From the NCBI GenBank assembly GCA_001599815.1, contig BCIA01000001.1, positions 3,848,934-3,912,933 of the forward strand: a stretch of 64,000 nt of DNA, written 5' to 3'. Position 1 is the stretch's first letter. Every line of letters starts with the position of its first letter. Below the pieces are notes generated by a model. That model was not told the origin of the DNA. It ran no database searches and saw only the letters and a program-made list of their open reading frames with translations. Position numbers and translations under genes: made by a program. Positions 34,283-44,597 of this stretch are shown here, piece by piece. This DNA is from Furcasterigmium furcatum (taxonomy: Eukaryota > Ascomycota > Sordariomycetes > Glomerellales > Plectosphaerellaceae).

Positions 34283-35562
34283 TTTGGCTGCCAGAGAGTC
34301 GTAGTGGTATTAACGATACGTGTAAGTCGCAGGCTAGATTGCCCGGATGTGCATGGGAAGCAAGACTCGGGATGAGAGCAGCGGACTGGGCGGCAAGAGT
34401 ACGGCTTTTATACTACCGGCCTGGAGATCGATGTGTGATCTGTCACAAATCAAGACGCCCCCGAAGAGAGTGAGCTGCCTTGACGTCGACGGCCGGTGTA
34501 ACGAAGCTTGGAACGGCTATCAGCAGATGATGGCGGCGCCGACCGGGGGACCGCCTTGGCAGGGCCGCTAGACACGACCTGTCAGGAGCTGTAAGCGGCG
34601 TGGGCGATCCGGAGGCGGGCCGTCCAATGGGCGAGCTGGTGCTCTGCAGGTGGATGAGCAAGAATATGATCTGATGCTGTCGCCGTGCTGCAAGCCTGGC
34701 GAGTTCCGTGGGGATCAGCGAACTGCAAGTGAGCCGATGGGCGAGGGCCGGGGAGAATAGGCAAAAGCTGGTGACGAGAACGTGCGGTCCTCGGCGGGCT
34801 GAGAGGTGGTCTGATTCTTCTTTTTGAAGGTGGCCGCGATCGCTGGGAACAACGGGCCGAAGACGTCACCTCACGTCGCTCGCCTCCTCGACGATGCCCG
34901 TGTCGTATTCCATCCTGTGCGAGCCCTCTTCTCCTCCTCGTCGTGGTCTCGTCGTCATCCGTTTGCGTTTGGGCTGCCCCTCGCTAGAGCTCTAGAGCTC
35001 TGCTAGACCCCCAACTAACCTCGAGCCGTCTGAGATGTTGGGGTTGCGATCCGAGACGTCCGGCGCCGGCGTGGCCAGTGTCGGATCTTTCCAATTGACG
35101 GCTGCGAAGCTAGACTTCCCGGGAGCTGGGCAGCAAGCTGCATGCGTTGGTGACAGGCTGGCAGCTGCGGAGTCGAAGGCATCACGGTTCTTCATCGATT
35201 GCCGCCGGCAGCGCTCCCCGCCGCAGACGGAGGTGGTCCTCCCCAACCCAAGAGCGACGCATTGGGATGATGAGGGGTATTTTCACAAGACGCAGAAAAG
35301 GAGCAGCGTTGGATTGGAGTCTGTGGTATTCGTGGTGACGATAACCCAGATTGTGTTCTGGGAAGGAAGAATGATCACCTCTAACATCCTCTGACGGGCC
35401 GGTCCGACACATTGAACAAGCTCGCTGAGTCAGCAACCTGGGAATACCTCCTGACACTGGCAACACCTTCGGAGCCTGGCCATTCTCCCTGTATAATTCT
35501 TCCTTCTTGATCCTCAGTGAGATACAAAATCCCATATCTCACGTGCTGCACCCGAGGCATAA
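34283..35562. other. Upstream region of phosphoketolase
   Basis: This 1.28 kb stretch separates the phosphoketolase start from the stop of the DUF4149-like gene (same strand). It holds the promoter of phosphoketolase and the 3' UTR of the next gene. A 119-codon plus-strand ORF at 35035-35394 has no recognisable features and is not called. A perfect 16-bp palindrome lies at 34986-35001. Confidence 0.5.
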
Positions 35563-36160
35563 TCAGGCAGCTGTCTCGAAATTCAGCCGAGATGCTAACG
35601 TGATGCCATAGTAGACCGTCGCAATGACCGAGATGAGGTTGAGATGAATGCTCATGGCATGCGCCCTCGAGAACTTCCTGTTACAAGCAATCATCTCGTC
35701 ACTCGGCTGGTCAGAGTCCCCGCCGGGATTCCTTTGCTTGTCTCTCGTGACTGGCACATCGTCAGCAACAGTCTCCTCGGCTGCCTAGGGGAGCACGCAT
35801 ACCTTGGTGAATCCTTTCAATCATGGCTTGCTGCGTGCGAGGACCGTAGATGAGGAGATTTAGGAGAGCCGGAAGCCCTGCCACGGAGAACGACACCAAG
35901 GTGCTGGTGCTTTGCAGCAGTGAGACGGGGCCAAACGGCGGCACCGACAAGATTGTGAGGAGCAGCAAGATGGACTGCGACTGGAAATAGATGGGGAAGA
36001 GCCGCTTCTGCAACGTCGTAAACGCGGTCCTGGGAAGGGCAATGAAGGCCACCTTCGTGATGACGAACGTTTGGTAGAGCTGGGTCCCGAGAAGAGTCGC
36101 GTATGAGAGGATGTGGAACGGGCCGACGACAGCGGCGAGGGAGGGCAGTGCGGAGGACAT
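35563..36160 (-). CDS. DUF4149/TMEM205-like membrane protein
   Basis: Exons are 36160-35803 and 35750-35563, joined in phase (IHQ|VTRDK) with a GCTGAC branch site before the acceptor. The 181-aa product has four hydrophobic segments. The first carries the family-like HILSYATLLGTQLYQTFV, followed by LPRTAFTTLQKRLFPIYF, which is close to the TMEM205/DUF4149 consensus. The second and third are near QSILLLLTILSVPPF and LVSFSVAGLPALLNLLIY. After a polar loop the last helix is MSIHLNLISVIATVYYGITL. Members are multi-pass membrane proteins. Human TMEM205 has been linked to drug resistance, but no biochemical activity is established. It is likely in an internal membrane or the plasma membrane. Confidence 0.8.
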
Positions 36161-36911
36161 GGCGACGAGATAAGTGACTGAAGCGAGATTCTTTGAGAAG
36201 TGCGACCCTGAATTGAAGCGATTGATTGGGGTCAGGTCTTATACTCTTGCTCGAGTTGATAGAGAGCATGTAAACTGAAGACCTCCGGCCACGTTCGGCG
36301 GCGCGGACCCGGCCCCACGCAAGCTAAGCTCCGGTCCTCGTCGGAGCTCACGGCTTGGCACGGGAAGAATGCTTCTTCCTGCTAGGCAACAGCATCCGGA
36401 CAAATGATAGCATCCGAGTTGATAATCGGAGAGAGAGAGGATGCTTCACCGGGCAAGGAAGGTCTGTGGGTCAAGGTGACCTGGACTCAGTCTTCATGAT
36501 AGTCGTCACCACACCACGTTAAGGGGGCGGCCCATCTTAAAGAATACCAAGCAGAACAGCGGATGTCTATTATAATTCAGAGCCGACCAAGTTTCCCAAA
36601 CGCAAAACACGCAGAAACTATCAACTGGAACACGGGCTCGGGTCTACCCCTCTGCCCTTCGCCTTCACAAAAGAGACGAACCTTGCCTGGACAAGTGTCT
36701 CGGTCAGACCAGCACATAAACACGAAGAAATCATCTTTTCCCGCCTCAACGCCTCTCGCTCGCACGGTCGGGGGTATCCAGGGTCTCCACAGAGAAGTAG
36801 GGGGGTATTATGCTGCTCACAGGTGGAAGCAGGGGTATAAGACGCTGTTGTAAAGTTGCCAATGCGCTGCCTGGCCGCGGAATTCGAGTCTGCCGCCCTC
36901 GTGTCGCTCTC
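36161..36911. other. Intergenic region between same-strand genes
   Basis: This 751-base stretch holds the promoter of the DUF4149-like gene and the 3' UTR of the Ras gene. The 3' part just below the Ras stop could hide a last small exon (see findings). No other gene is seen. Confidence 0.45.
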
Positions 36912-37760
36912 TCACCAGCACCGAAGCTTCTTCCAGATCGACCCGTGGCCCCTGCCCACGCGATCTCCGTTGATGTTCGGTCCCCTGACCCCCGGTGTCC
37001 TCTTCTCGTTATTGCTGTCGTCTCCGTCGCCTCCATCCGCCGAGTTGGTCTGGCCGGGCAGTGGACTGAGTGGCTGGGTCATGCCCATCCGCGCCATGGC
37101 CGTAGGGTCCTGCGCGATGCCGGCCTCTGCTTGTCGCCTTCCCTCGATGACCCGTCGCACAATCAAGGCAAAGGTCTCCTCGATGTTCACTTCCAGGCGA
37201 GCGCTCGTCTCCATGAAGCCGCAGCCGCGCTTGCGCGACCACTCCAGTCCGGCGGCAGCGGGTACCTGCCTCGACTCCTGCAGGTCGCACTTGTTCCCAG
37301 CGACGATTTTGATGGGCGGGACGACTTTAGCGCCGCCACTGCTGCCGAAGCCTGAGTGCGAGTACGACGGGGTGAGGCCTGCGCGTCGGGCACGGTCGGC
37401 ATTGTCGAGGCGCGTCTCGGCCTCCATGTCGATCAGGTCGTTGAAGTACTGCAGGGCCTCGAGGGAGTCGCGGGATGTGATGTCGTAGACGAGAAGGAAG
37501 GCGTCGGCGCCGAGGTTGGACGACGCCCACATGCCGCGGTACTCCTCCTGGCCTGCCGTGTCTGTCAGGGAGAGGTGATATGACTGGCCATCGATGCGAC
37601 GAGTAATGGAGTAGGAGTCTTCGATGGTGGGGTCGTATTCCGAGGTCCATTGGGAGCGCACAAGGCGCAGGGTTATGGAGGATTTGCCGCAGCCGCCATC
37701 ACCACAAATAGTGATAGAGATGGGGATGGGCGGCTGCGACGGCGTCTGCTGTTGTGTCAT
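36912..37760 (-). CDS. Ras-family small GTPase with long insert and no CAAX box
   Basis: This is an intronless frame for 282 aa from the ATG at 37760 (MTQQQTPSQ). All five G motifs are present: G1 GDGGCGKSS (residues 20-28), switch I YDPTIEDSY, G3 DTAGQEEY, G4 NKCDLQ and G5 ETSAR. The Ras-type effector sequence argues for Ras rather than Rho, Rab or Arf. Two features are unusual. About 25 Ser/Gly/Arg-rich residues are inserted before the G4 strand. The tail is long and Gly/Asn/Asp-rich and ends KKLRCW, so it has a Cys two residues from the end but no CAAX motif. The RAG-like first Gly pair is Gly-Gly as in Ras, so GTP hydrolysis should be normal. Its position among fungal Ras subfamilies (RAS3-like, RSR1-like) cannot be settled by eye. 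Confidence 0.88.
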   Translation of the reverse strand: MTQQQTPSQPPIPISITICGDGGCGKSSITLRLVRSQWTSEYDPTIEDSYSITRRIDGQSYHLSLTDTAGQEEYRGMWASSNLGADAFLLVYDITSRDSLEALQYFNDLIDMEAETRLDNADRARRAGLTPSYSHSGFGSSGGAKVVPPIKIVAGNKCDLQESRQVPAAAGLEWSRKRGCGFMETSARLEVNIEETFALIVRRVIEGRRQAEAGIAQDPTAMARMGMTQPLSPLPGQTNSADGGDGDDSNNEKRTPGVRGPNINGDRVGRGHGSIWKKLRCW

Positions 37761-39847
37761 CGGGAGATGTGCGCCGGGACGTAGGCGAGAGTTCGGCAAT
37801 GGGGAGAGAATGTATGATGGGACGCAATCGGACGTCTAGGTGCAGCCGACGGGCATGCGCTGGGCGTGGTTGTATGGCTTCGAGGTGTGACGAGACGGAT
37901 GCGCGACGGACGAGTGCGTAGTCTTCTGAAGGAGATGAGGCGGAGAAAGTCCTCGCAGCGGGGGAGAGAGATTGAGGGTATCGTATGCGGAAAAGATGGC
38001 AAGCCGGGCTCCTTGCTTGCTGGATCCGAGACTTGCTTTTTCTCCCTTATCGTTCGAGGAGGGGCGATGCTTGTTATGTTTCGCTTCCCATACCAACGGG
38101 GGCTCGGTTTGCGGGGCGGGTCTCGTTGTTTTCGATTATGTATCGGTCAATGGAGGGAGAGGGGATGTCCTTGCGCGTGTTCGGTAGTTGAGGAAGAAGA
38201 GCCGTGGCAGATGTCGCGTTGAAGGGGTTTGCTGGCGAGGAGGTTGGTGATGATTGGGTTGCGAGAGGCAATGCGCCAGGAGCAAGGGTCCGCGACTTTT
38301 TTAATATGACGTTCAGGTCCACTGAGAGACCTGCCACCTTTCGGGAAGGGGCCACCGGGCCAGATGCAGGTCCTTTCGAGATGGCCGTTATAGCGGGTTT
38401 AGCGCCTTCTCTCCTGGTCCTAGCACTGATTCGCCCCCCGGCCCGCTGGTGGCCTTCTTTTTGGCCTGCCGGTCGACTTGAGGGTCCATTCAACTCACCC
38501 ATGGTCATAGTGGTGGCCGCCAACGTTGCGGTTCGATATCTTTAGACCGCCTCACCACGCCTCCCGCTTCCCGCCTCACTGCCTCACCAGTTATCTGACC
38601 TGTGCGCGCACCTATTTTAACCGCCTGTATCACACACCGGTCCCCGCCGTCCGCGACTGGAAGTGATCGTCAGTTCTCCCGGCGCTCGTCCCGCTTCTCC
38701 TCTTGGAGGGAGGTTGCCCCCCCTGATGAATCGACGATGAACATGCTTCTCCTGGACGTCATTTCCGAGCGGGAGCTCCGATGCAGCCTCAGCTACCAAA
38801 GTCCCTGGTAACTCGGAGCCCGCAATTCTGACTCTGAACAAAGACTTTCCTTCCATGGGTTTGTTTGCGAATGCCGTAACCCACACATCACGACGTCGCC
38901 AACCGACTCCCGCATCGCCGCCATGTGCCAACCCGGGTGAGTCTTTCGCCTAAACCCGCGCTGCCGGCACTCTCATGCACTCCAGCTCGGTTGGGTCGCC
39001 CCTCGCCCACACCTCCTCTTCGGCTGGGTACAGCCAGCAGCCCGCCGCCCACATGCAGGGAGACGATCCGTACCCCTGGAAACACAGCCCGAGGGCCTGG
39101 AATCGCCACGATCTGATGCAATGAGCCCAGCATGCCTTCTGGCTATTAGTCGATCGTTGCCCATCGCTCGGTAGATTTCCATGTGTTCGGTATTCAGGGT
39201 CGAACCCCGAACGAGGCCTCAGCATGTCGCCTCACTGAGCACGTCCCTCGTTCGACGTCACTAATACTGCGCTTCTGGAAGTGCGACAGACTTTGTTGCA
39301 TCAACCAACGGCGGTCAGACGCCGAACGTCGACCCGGCCGCGCAATCAGCCAGCCAAAGGATGGCCCGATGGATGCAGGACAACACCCACTTGCTTCTGC
39401 GCCACCGCAAGACATGCCACCCTCCATCCCAAGCTCTGCTTCACGTAGCGACTAGGTACCGAGACTGAGGGGGGACTGACTGCCGACACTGAGTCGACAA
39501 ATGCTGTGTCTCGATCGCATCATTGCCATCACTCAGTCGACAATGGGTGCTGGAAATGCCCTCAATCAATCAACTGCTAGCTTGAGCAACGCGTGCTTCC
39601 TCGGCTTAATCGCATCATGGCCAATCGATCTAGTGCCGGCTCCGGGAAAGTCTCGGTTATACCGGTGAAAAACACCTCGTCCCGCGATGAGTCGAGCATC
39701 AAAGTCGAGTCATTTCCGTCAATGGCTCATCGACGACTCTCAGTAGAATCATTCTTTTCAGAAATCTAGGCTTCCTCGACACTCTTTGCCCCGAAGAACG
39801 GAGAAAGGAATAAAGCTCCATCGCTGCTTCGATTGCATCCATTAATC
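37761..39847. other. 2.09 kb divergent promoter region
   Basis: This stretch lies between the starts of the Ras gene (minus) and the PLP decarboxylase gene (plus). A 149-codon minus-strand ORF at 38074-38523, upstream of Ras on the same strand, is Ser/Ala/Pro-rich and may be leader sequence. I do not call it. The motif AGTCGACAA occurs twice near 39.5 kb upstream of the decarboxylase (39492-39500 and 39535-39543). Confidence 0.5.
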
Positions 39848-41542
39848 ATGACTGTGAGCAATGGAACCAACGGCCACACTTCGTCGCCGTTGTTGAACCG
39901 GGCGAATGAGGTTGAGGACGTAAGTGACATGCCTCACAGTCTCGTATTGGCCTCAACTCACTCCTGGTAGCTTCTTGACGCTGTGAAAGGCTTGATCGTA
40001 CCCTTCATCCAGGCTGCCGACGATGCCGCCCTTCAAAAAGCCCAGGGCTACACCCTGGTCAAGGCCGATGGAATTCCAGAGAATGTCCTGGTCGAGAGTC
40101 TCAGGCCAGAGGACCTGGTGTCACGGCTCAAGCTCAACTTGCCTGATGGCGAAGGCCAGGGCAGAGATGGCCTCCTCGACATGGTTCAGAAGATCTTGCA
40201 GTACAGTGTGAACACCTGGGATCAGGGGTTCCTGGACAAGCTCTATGCTACGAACACCCCGGTACGTGCCTCGACTCTGATCCGATTTCCAAAGAAAGTT
40301 ATTGACAGGTTGCATTCAGGTGGGCGTGGTTGCGGATCTCATCTTGTCCGTTCTCAACACAAATGTGAGTTCCGATCGTTGCTGGAGTCAGAAACAGTCT
40401 CGATATCTGACATTAGACGCCAGCTTCATGTCTTTCAGGTGTCGCCTGCTTTGACTGTCGTGGAAAAGCTCACAGCTCGACGATTCGCTAGTCTCTTTGG
40501 ATTCAATGGTCCCAGAGCTGGCGGCATCACTTGCCAGGGAGGGAGCGCCTCCAACATGACCTCCGTCGTCGTGGCCAGGAACACCCTGTTTCCGGAGACG
40601 AGAACGGGAGGCAACGGGTCCCACACTTTCATTCTCTTCACCAGCGCACACGGCCACTACTCAGTCGAGAAGAGCGCCCTGACCTGCGGTCTCGGGGCTT
40701 CCAACGTCTGGGCTGTGCCAATCGATGCCGAAGGCCGGCTAATCCCGTCAGCCCTGCGGGAGCTCGTCATCAAAGCAAAGTCTGAGGGGAAAACGCCTCT
40801 CTACGTCAACGCGACCGCGGGTACAACAGTGATGGGGTCATACGACCCCTTCGAGGAGATCTCGGCCATCTGCAAGGAGTTCAACCTCTGGATGCACGTC
40901 GATGCCAGCTGGGGTGGTCCTGTCGTGTTCTCGTCCAAGCAGAAGGGCAAGCTCCGGGGCGTGCATCTGGCCGATTCTCTGACCGTCAACCCGCACAAGA
41001 TGATGAACGTGCCCGTCACCTGCTCTTTCCTCCTGACGCCGGACCTGGGCATCTTCCACAAGGCCAATACTCTCCCTGCCGGGTACCTCTTCCACAGCAT
41101 TGATGAGACTGAGGAGATCTGGGACTTGGCCGACCTGACTCTGCAGTGCGGCAGAAGAGGAGACGCACTGAAGCTTGCTTTGGCATGGATTTATTACGGC
41201 GCGGCGGGCTTCGAGCGACAGATCGACCATGCGTTCGATCTGGCCTCGCACCTCGCCACGACAGTCGAGCGGAGCGAGGACTTTGTGCTGGTATCATCGA
41301 ACCCTCCCCCGTGCCTCCAGGTCTGCTTCTACTATGCGCCCGGAGGAAAACTCGGCACCAAGGAGGAGAACACACAGACAACGAAGCGCATGGCTCAGAA
41401 GCTGATCAGGAGGGGCTTCATGATCGACTATGCCCCAGGAGAGCAGGGAAGCTTCTTCAGGGTGGTGGTGAATTGCCAGACGCTCAAGACTACAGTAGAT
41501 GGCCTATTCAAGGCACTAGAAGAAGTTGGCAGAGAGCATTAG
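39848..41542 (+). CDS. PLP-dependent group II decarboxylase (glutamate/cysteine sulfinate decarboxylase-like)
   Basis: Exons are 39848-39919, 39971-40261, 40320-40364 (45 nt) and 40424-41542, encoding 508 aa. The last acceptor was placed at 40423 rather than 40438 because it restores LNTNLHVFQVSPAL, which fits the family. The PLP fold is complete: GGSASNMTSVVVAR (phosphate-binding loop), the His stacking residue in HGHYSVEKSA, the HVDASWGG Asp loop and the Schiff-base Lys in NPHKMM (K328). The sequence resembles the animal GAD/CSAD/GADL1 branch rather than the bacterial and plant GAD class. Likely substrates are glutamate, aspartate or cysteine sulfinate; which one cannot be told from the sequence. 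There is no targeting signal. Confidence 0.9.
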
Positions 41543-41790
41543 ATGCCATAGAGATGCAAAAGTAGAATTGAAAAGAGAGATTCACCTGAGGGTTCAGGGG
41601 TTCTCGGTCTGTTGGTTCACCGACCGTCACCGACATGGAGTCGCTACGCCCCACCCTGGGCGCGATAAGATAAGAGTCAAAAAAATCCCAGCTAAAAAAA
41701 AGTACCCCATTACCTCGTCGGTCAGTGAAGAGGGAGGACTCAACTTCACCAACACCCCTTCGTCGGTCTACTGCTCGACTACTCGGCACA

Positions 41791-43971
41791 ATGGGAAAGC
41801 CACGCACAAAACGCCAGCAGATCCGAGAGGAGCGAAAACAGAAGCGCAAGGCCCAACAAGAGTCCAACATCGAGGCCAAGCACGATCTCAAGCGACGGCG
41901 CACCGACGACGATGCAGACGAGGAGGGCGACTTCGAAGCCCCCCAAGAGCACAATGAACGGTCAGCGAAGCGACACGACGACGGCGCCACCCATGCGGGC
42001 GACCAAGCGCCCGAGCTCGAGTTCTTCGGCATGCTCGCGGACGACGAGCAGGAGTACTTCCGCCGCGCCGACGAGTTGCTCGAGCTGAACCAGTTCCCCT
42101 CCGACGAGGAGCGGGATGTTTTCCTGCAGAACGTATATCGCGAGGCCGTGGGGAAAGAGCTCAAGCTCGCGAGCAGTCAGAGCCTGTCCCGGCTTATGGA
42201 AAGGCTGATCCTGCTCAGCACGACGAGGCAGAAGAAGCAGATATTCGGGGCGTTCGCGGGGCACTTCATGTCGCTGGTGCAGCACCGGTTTGCGAGCCAT
42301 TGCTGCGAGGCGCTGTTCTTGCAGAGCGCGCCCGTGGTGACGCAGGAGCTGGGCGAAGACCCGGGCATCGTGGTGGATACACAGGGCGGGGAGGATGGCG
42401 AGGAGCCGGAGAACTCGATGGAGAACCTCTTCCTGCTCACGCTAGATGAGTTCGAGGAGCACCTGAGCTTCCTGTTGACGGATCGGTTTGCGTCCCACAC
42501 GCTACGAGTGCTGCTGGTCGTGTTGTCTGGCAGACCGTTGGAGGATTCCTCGACAAGATCACTGTTGAAGAGCAAGAAGAAGGAGCATGTCTCGGTTCAG
42601 GGGTGGCATGCAAACTCGGACGAGACGCAGACGCAGCTTCGAGCAGTGCCATCCTCGTTCACGATGGCTACGAAGAAGATCATCCAAGATGCCACCGATG
42701 GCATGGACTTCACCTCTCTGCGAGTTCTTGCCAAGCACCCTACTGGCAACCCGTTGCTCCAGCTCCTTCTTGAGCTTGATATCGCTCTTAACCACAAAGA
42801 CAAGTCCACCGACTCGAAGCAGGGGACATTACTCTACAAGCTCCTCCCGGATGCCCCAGCATCACTCAGCAATGCCGAGTCGGAGGCTTCCGACCTGGTC
42901 AACAGCTTGTTGTACGATCAAATCGGCTCCAGGCTTCTCGAGACTCTCATCACAAACGCTCCGGGCAAGATCTTCAAGGCTCTCCACGCCAACGTCCTAG
43001 GACCCAGGATCGCAACATACGTGCGCAACGATGTCGCCTCCTATCCAGCACTACGAGCCCTCAACCGCTTTAGCAAAGACGACCTTGTCGACGCTGTTGA
43101 CAAAATCATCCCCATCATGCCCGTACTCGTCTCTAAGGCCCGCTATAACGTCATCAAGACCTTGTACGAGCGGTGCACGGCGCGCGGCGTTCCCCAGCAG
43201 ATCCCGGCCATCACAAAGGCGCTCACCGACGCCCTGGGATCCAACTCGAAGGAGCTCGTACCCAAGCTCTGCTGCCTCGAAGACGCCGCCGCAGACGACG
43301 CGGAGGCCAAGAAGCCCAAGTTCCAGCAAGACACGCAGAACAAGACCGCCATGGCCATCCACGGCTCCCACCTCGTCTCAACCATGCTCTCCACCCCTGG
43401 CGCCCCTTGCAAGACGGCCCAGGGCTCCCTCCTCTCCCTCTCCCAAGACCACCTCTTCACCCTCGCAACCCGCTCCGGACCCTCCGCCACGGTCCTCACC
43501 ACCGCCCTCTCCCAGCCCTCGCACAACGACCTCTTCCACAAGACCATCGTCGCCGCCCTCCTCCCCCGCGCGGCCGACCTCGCGCTCAGCCCCTACGGCC
43601 ACCGCGTCGTCGAGGCCATCCCCCCCATCCCCTCGCGCCCCGGCGCCGGCCGCTCCGTCCCCTTCCACGTCAAGCAGACCCTCATCGCGGCCCTCGCGGC
43701 GCGCGAGTCCGAGCTCCGCGAGTCCTGGGCCGGCCGCAGCACCTGGCGCGCCTGGAAGGGCGACATGTGGAAGACCCGGCGGTCCGACTGGGTCAAGTGG
43801 GCGAAGGAGGTCGATGCCGGCGGCGACGGCGGCGACGACGAGAAGAAGCCCGAGGTCAAGCTGAAGCCGTGGCAGAAGGCGCTGCTGAAGAAGAAGGAGG
43901 CCGAGGCGGCGGGGCACAGGGGCCCGAAGGGCAAGGATCTGGGCGGCGAGAATAAGGGGATCAAGGCGTGA
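41791..43971 (+). CDS. NOP9: Nucleolar protein NOP9 (Pumilio-repeat protein)
   Basis: This is a single-exon gene for 726 aa, matching the size of fungal Nop9. The N-terminus is very basic (MGKPRTKRQQIREERKQKRK, a nucleolar-type signal) and then acidic. Pumilio-like repeats fill about residues 110-640. Repeat helices show the pattern of FASHCCEALFLQ, DRFASHTLRVLL, HPTGNPLLQLLLEL, DQIGSRLLETLI and SPYGHRVVEAI. The C-terminus is Lys-rich. Nop9 binds the 20S pre-rRNA near site D in yeast and is needed for 40S subunit formation. The start is the first ATG after a frame that is open but unsupported upstream. Codon use turns extremely C-rich in the last 600 bases, which opens long spurious frames on both strands. 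Confidence 0.93.
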   Translation: MGKPRTKRQQIREERKQKRKAQQESNIEAKHDLKRRRTDDDADEEGDFEAPQEHNERSAKRHDDGATHAGDQAPELEFFGMLADDEQEYFRRADELLELNQFPSDEERDVFLQNVYREAVGKELKLASSQSLSRLMERLILLSTTRQKKQIFGAFAGHFMSLVQHRFASHCCEALFLQSAPVVTQELGEDPGIVVDTQGGEDGEEPENSMENLFLLTLDEFEEHLSFLLTDRFASHTLRVLLVVLSGRPLEDSSTRSLLKSKKKEHVSVQGWHANSDETQTQLRAVPSSFTMATKKIIQDATDGMDFTSLRVLAKHPTGNPLLQLLLELDIALNHKDKSTDSKQGTLLYKLLPDAPASLSNAESEASDLVNSLLYDQIGSRLLETLITNAPGKIFKALHANVLGPRIATYVRNDVASYPALRALNRFSKDDLVDAVDKIIPIMPVLVSKARYNVIKTLYERCTARGVPQQIPAITKALTDALGSNSKELVPKLCCLEDAAADDAEAKKPKFQQDTQNKTAMAIHGSHLVSTMLSTPGAPCKTAQGSLLSLSQDHLFTLATRSGPSATVLTTALSQPSHNDLFHKTIVAALLPRAADLALSPYGHRVVEAIPPIPSRPGAGRSVPFHVKQTLIAALAARESELRESWAGRSTWRAWKGDMWKTRRSDWVKWAKEVDAGGDGGDDEKKPEVKLKPWQKALLKKKEAEAAGHRGPKGKDLGGENKGIKA

Positions 43972-44597
43972 TGATGGTGCTGCAGGGGACACGTGGGTGT
44001 GTAGTAGAGAAGTGAAGTGAGATACCCTCAGCAATATCGGAATGGATTCATATGACAAAACTGCTCGAGTTCATGCCGGTCACTTGCAGACAAAGGAATT
44101 CAGAGTGACTACAAGTGCCCCAGCAAGTAATATATGCTGATCATGGTTGATGAACCTTTCTGGTCATAGACCAGGCCTGTGTTTTTGGGGCATTATTTCC
44201 AGAATTCCCTAGTATCTACTTCTCACCCTTCGCCTCTGATGCTGGTATCAAATTCGGTCCACTGGCCTGAGCCAGTATCACGACAAGCTCCCAACCTCAG
44301 CGCAACTCCAGGATGAATGAAAGTCGTCCTCAACGTAGGTATGTACCACAATATTCCCGCCCCTCGTCCCCTGGTATCATAAGGTCATGTCAAAATCAAG
44401 CCACGGAAAGACAATTCAAAAACGCCAAAGCACGCCGTCTCCTCGTAACAGATCCCGCTTCCCCGGAAAACCGACCAATGCAATGCAACTCTAAGAAGTG
44501 TCGTGAGAACCAGAATGTTCAGTCGCTCTTGGTCGTACAGCTCTCTCGCCAGTGCCTGCGCACTTTCTGCTCCTTCGACTTGCTGCCATCGGCCGTC
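43972..44597. other. Convergent intergenic region
   Basis: This 626-base stretch holds the 3' UTRs of NOP9 and the gene at 44598. No gene or strong repeat is seen. Confidence 0.5.

Noticed and set aside
38074..38523. 149-codon minus-strand ORF upstream of the Ras gene
   Set aside because: Its composition is low-complexity (Ser, Ala, Pro) and no motif is seen. It may be leader sequence with a donor-like GTGAGT near its start.
39196..39214. tRNA-like GGTTCGAC box on the minus strand
   Set aside because: The flanking bases do not form a five-pair T stem, and no A box or acceptor stem is found at the right distance.
43031..44058. Frames of 277, 260 (plus) and 226 (minus) codons over the NOP9 3' half
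   Set aside because: They are Ser/Pro/Arg-only or Arg/His/Pro-only reading frames created by the very C-rich codon use of NOP9.
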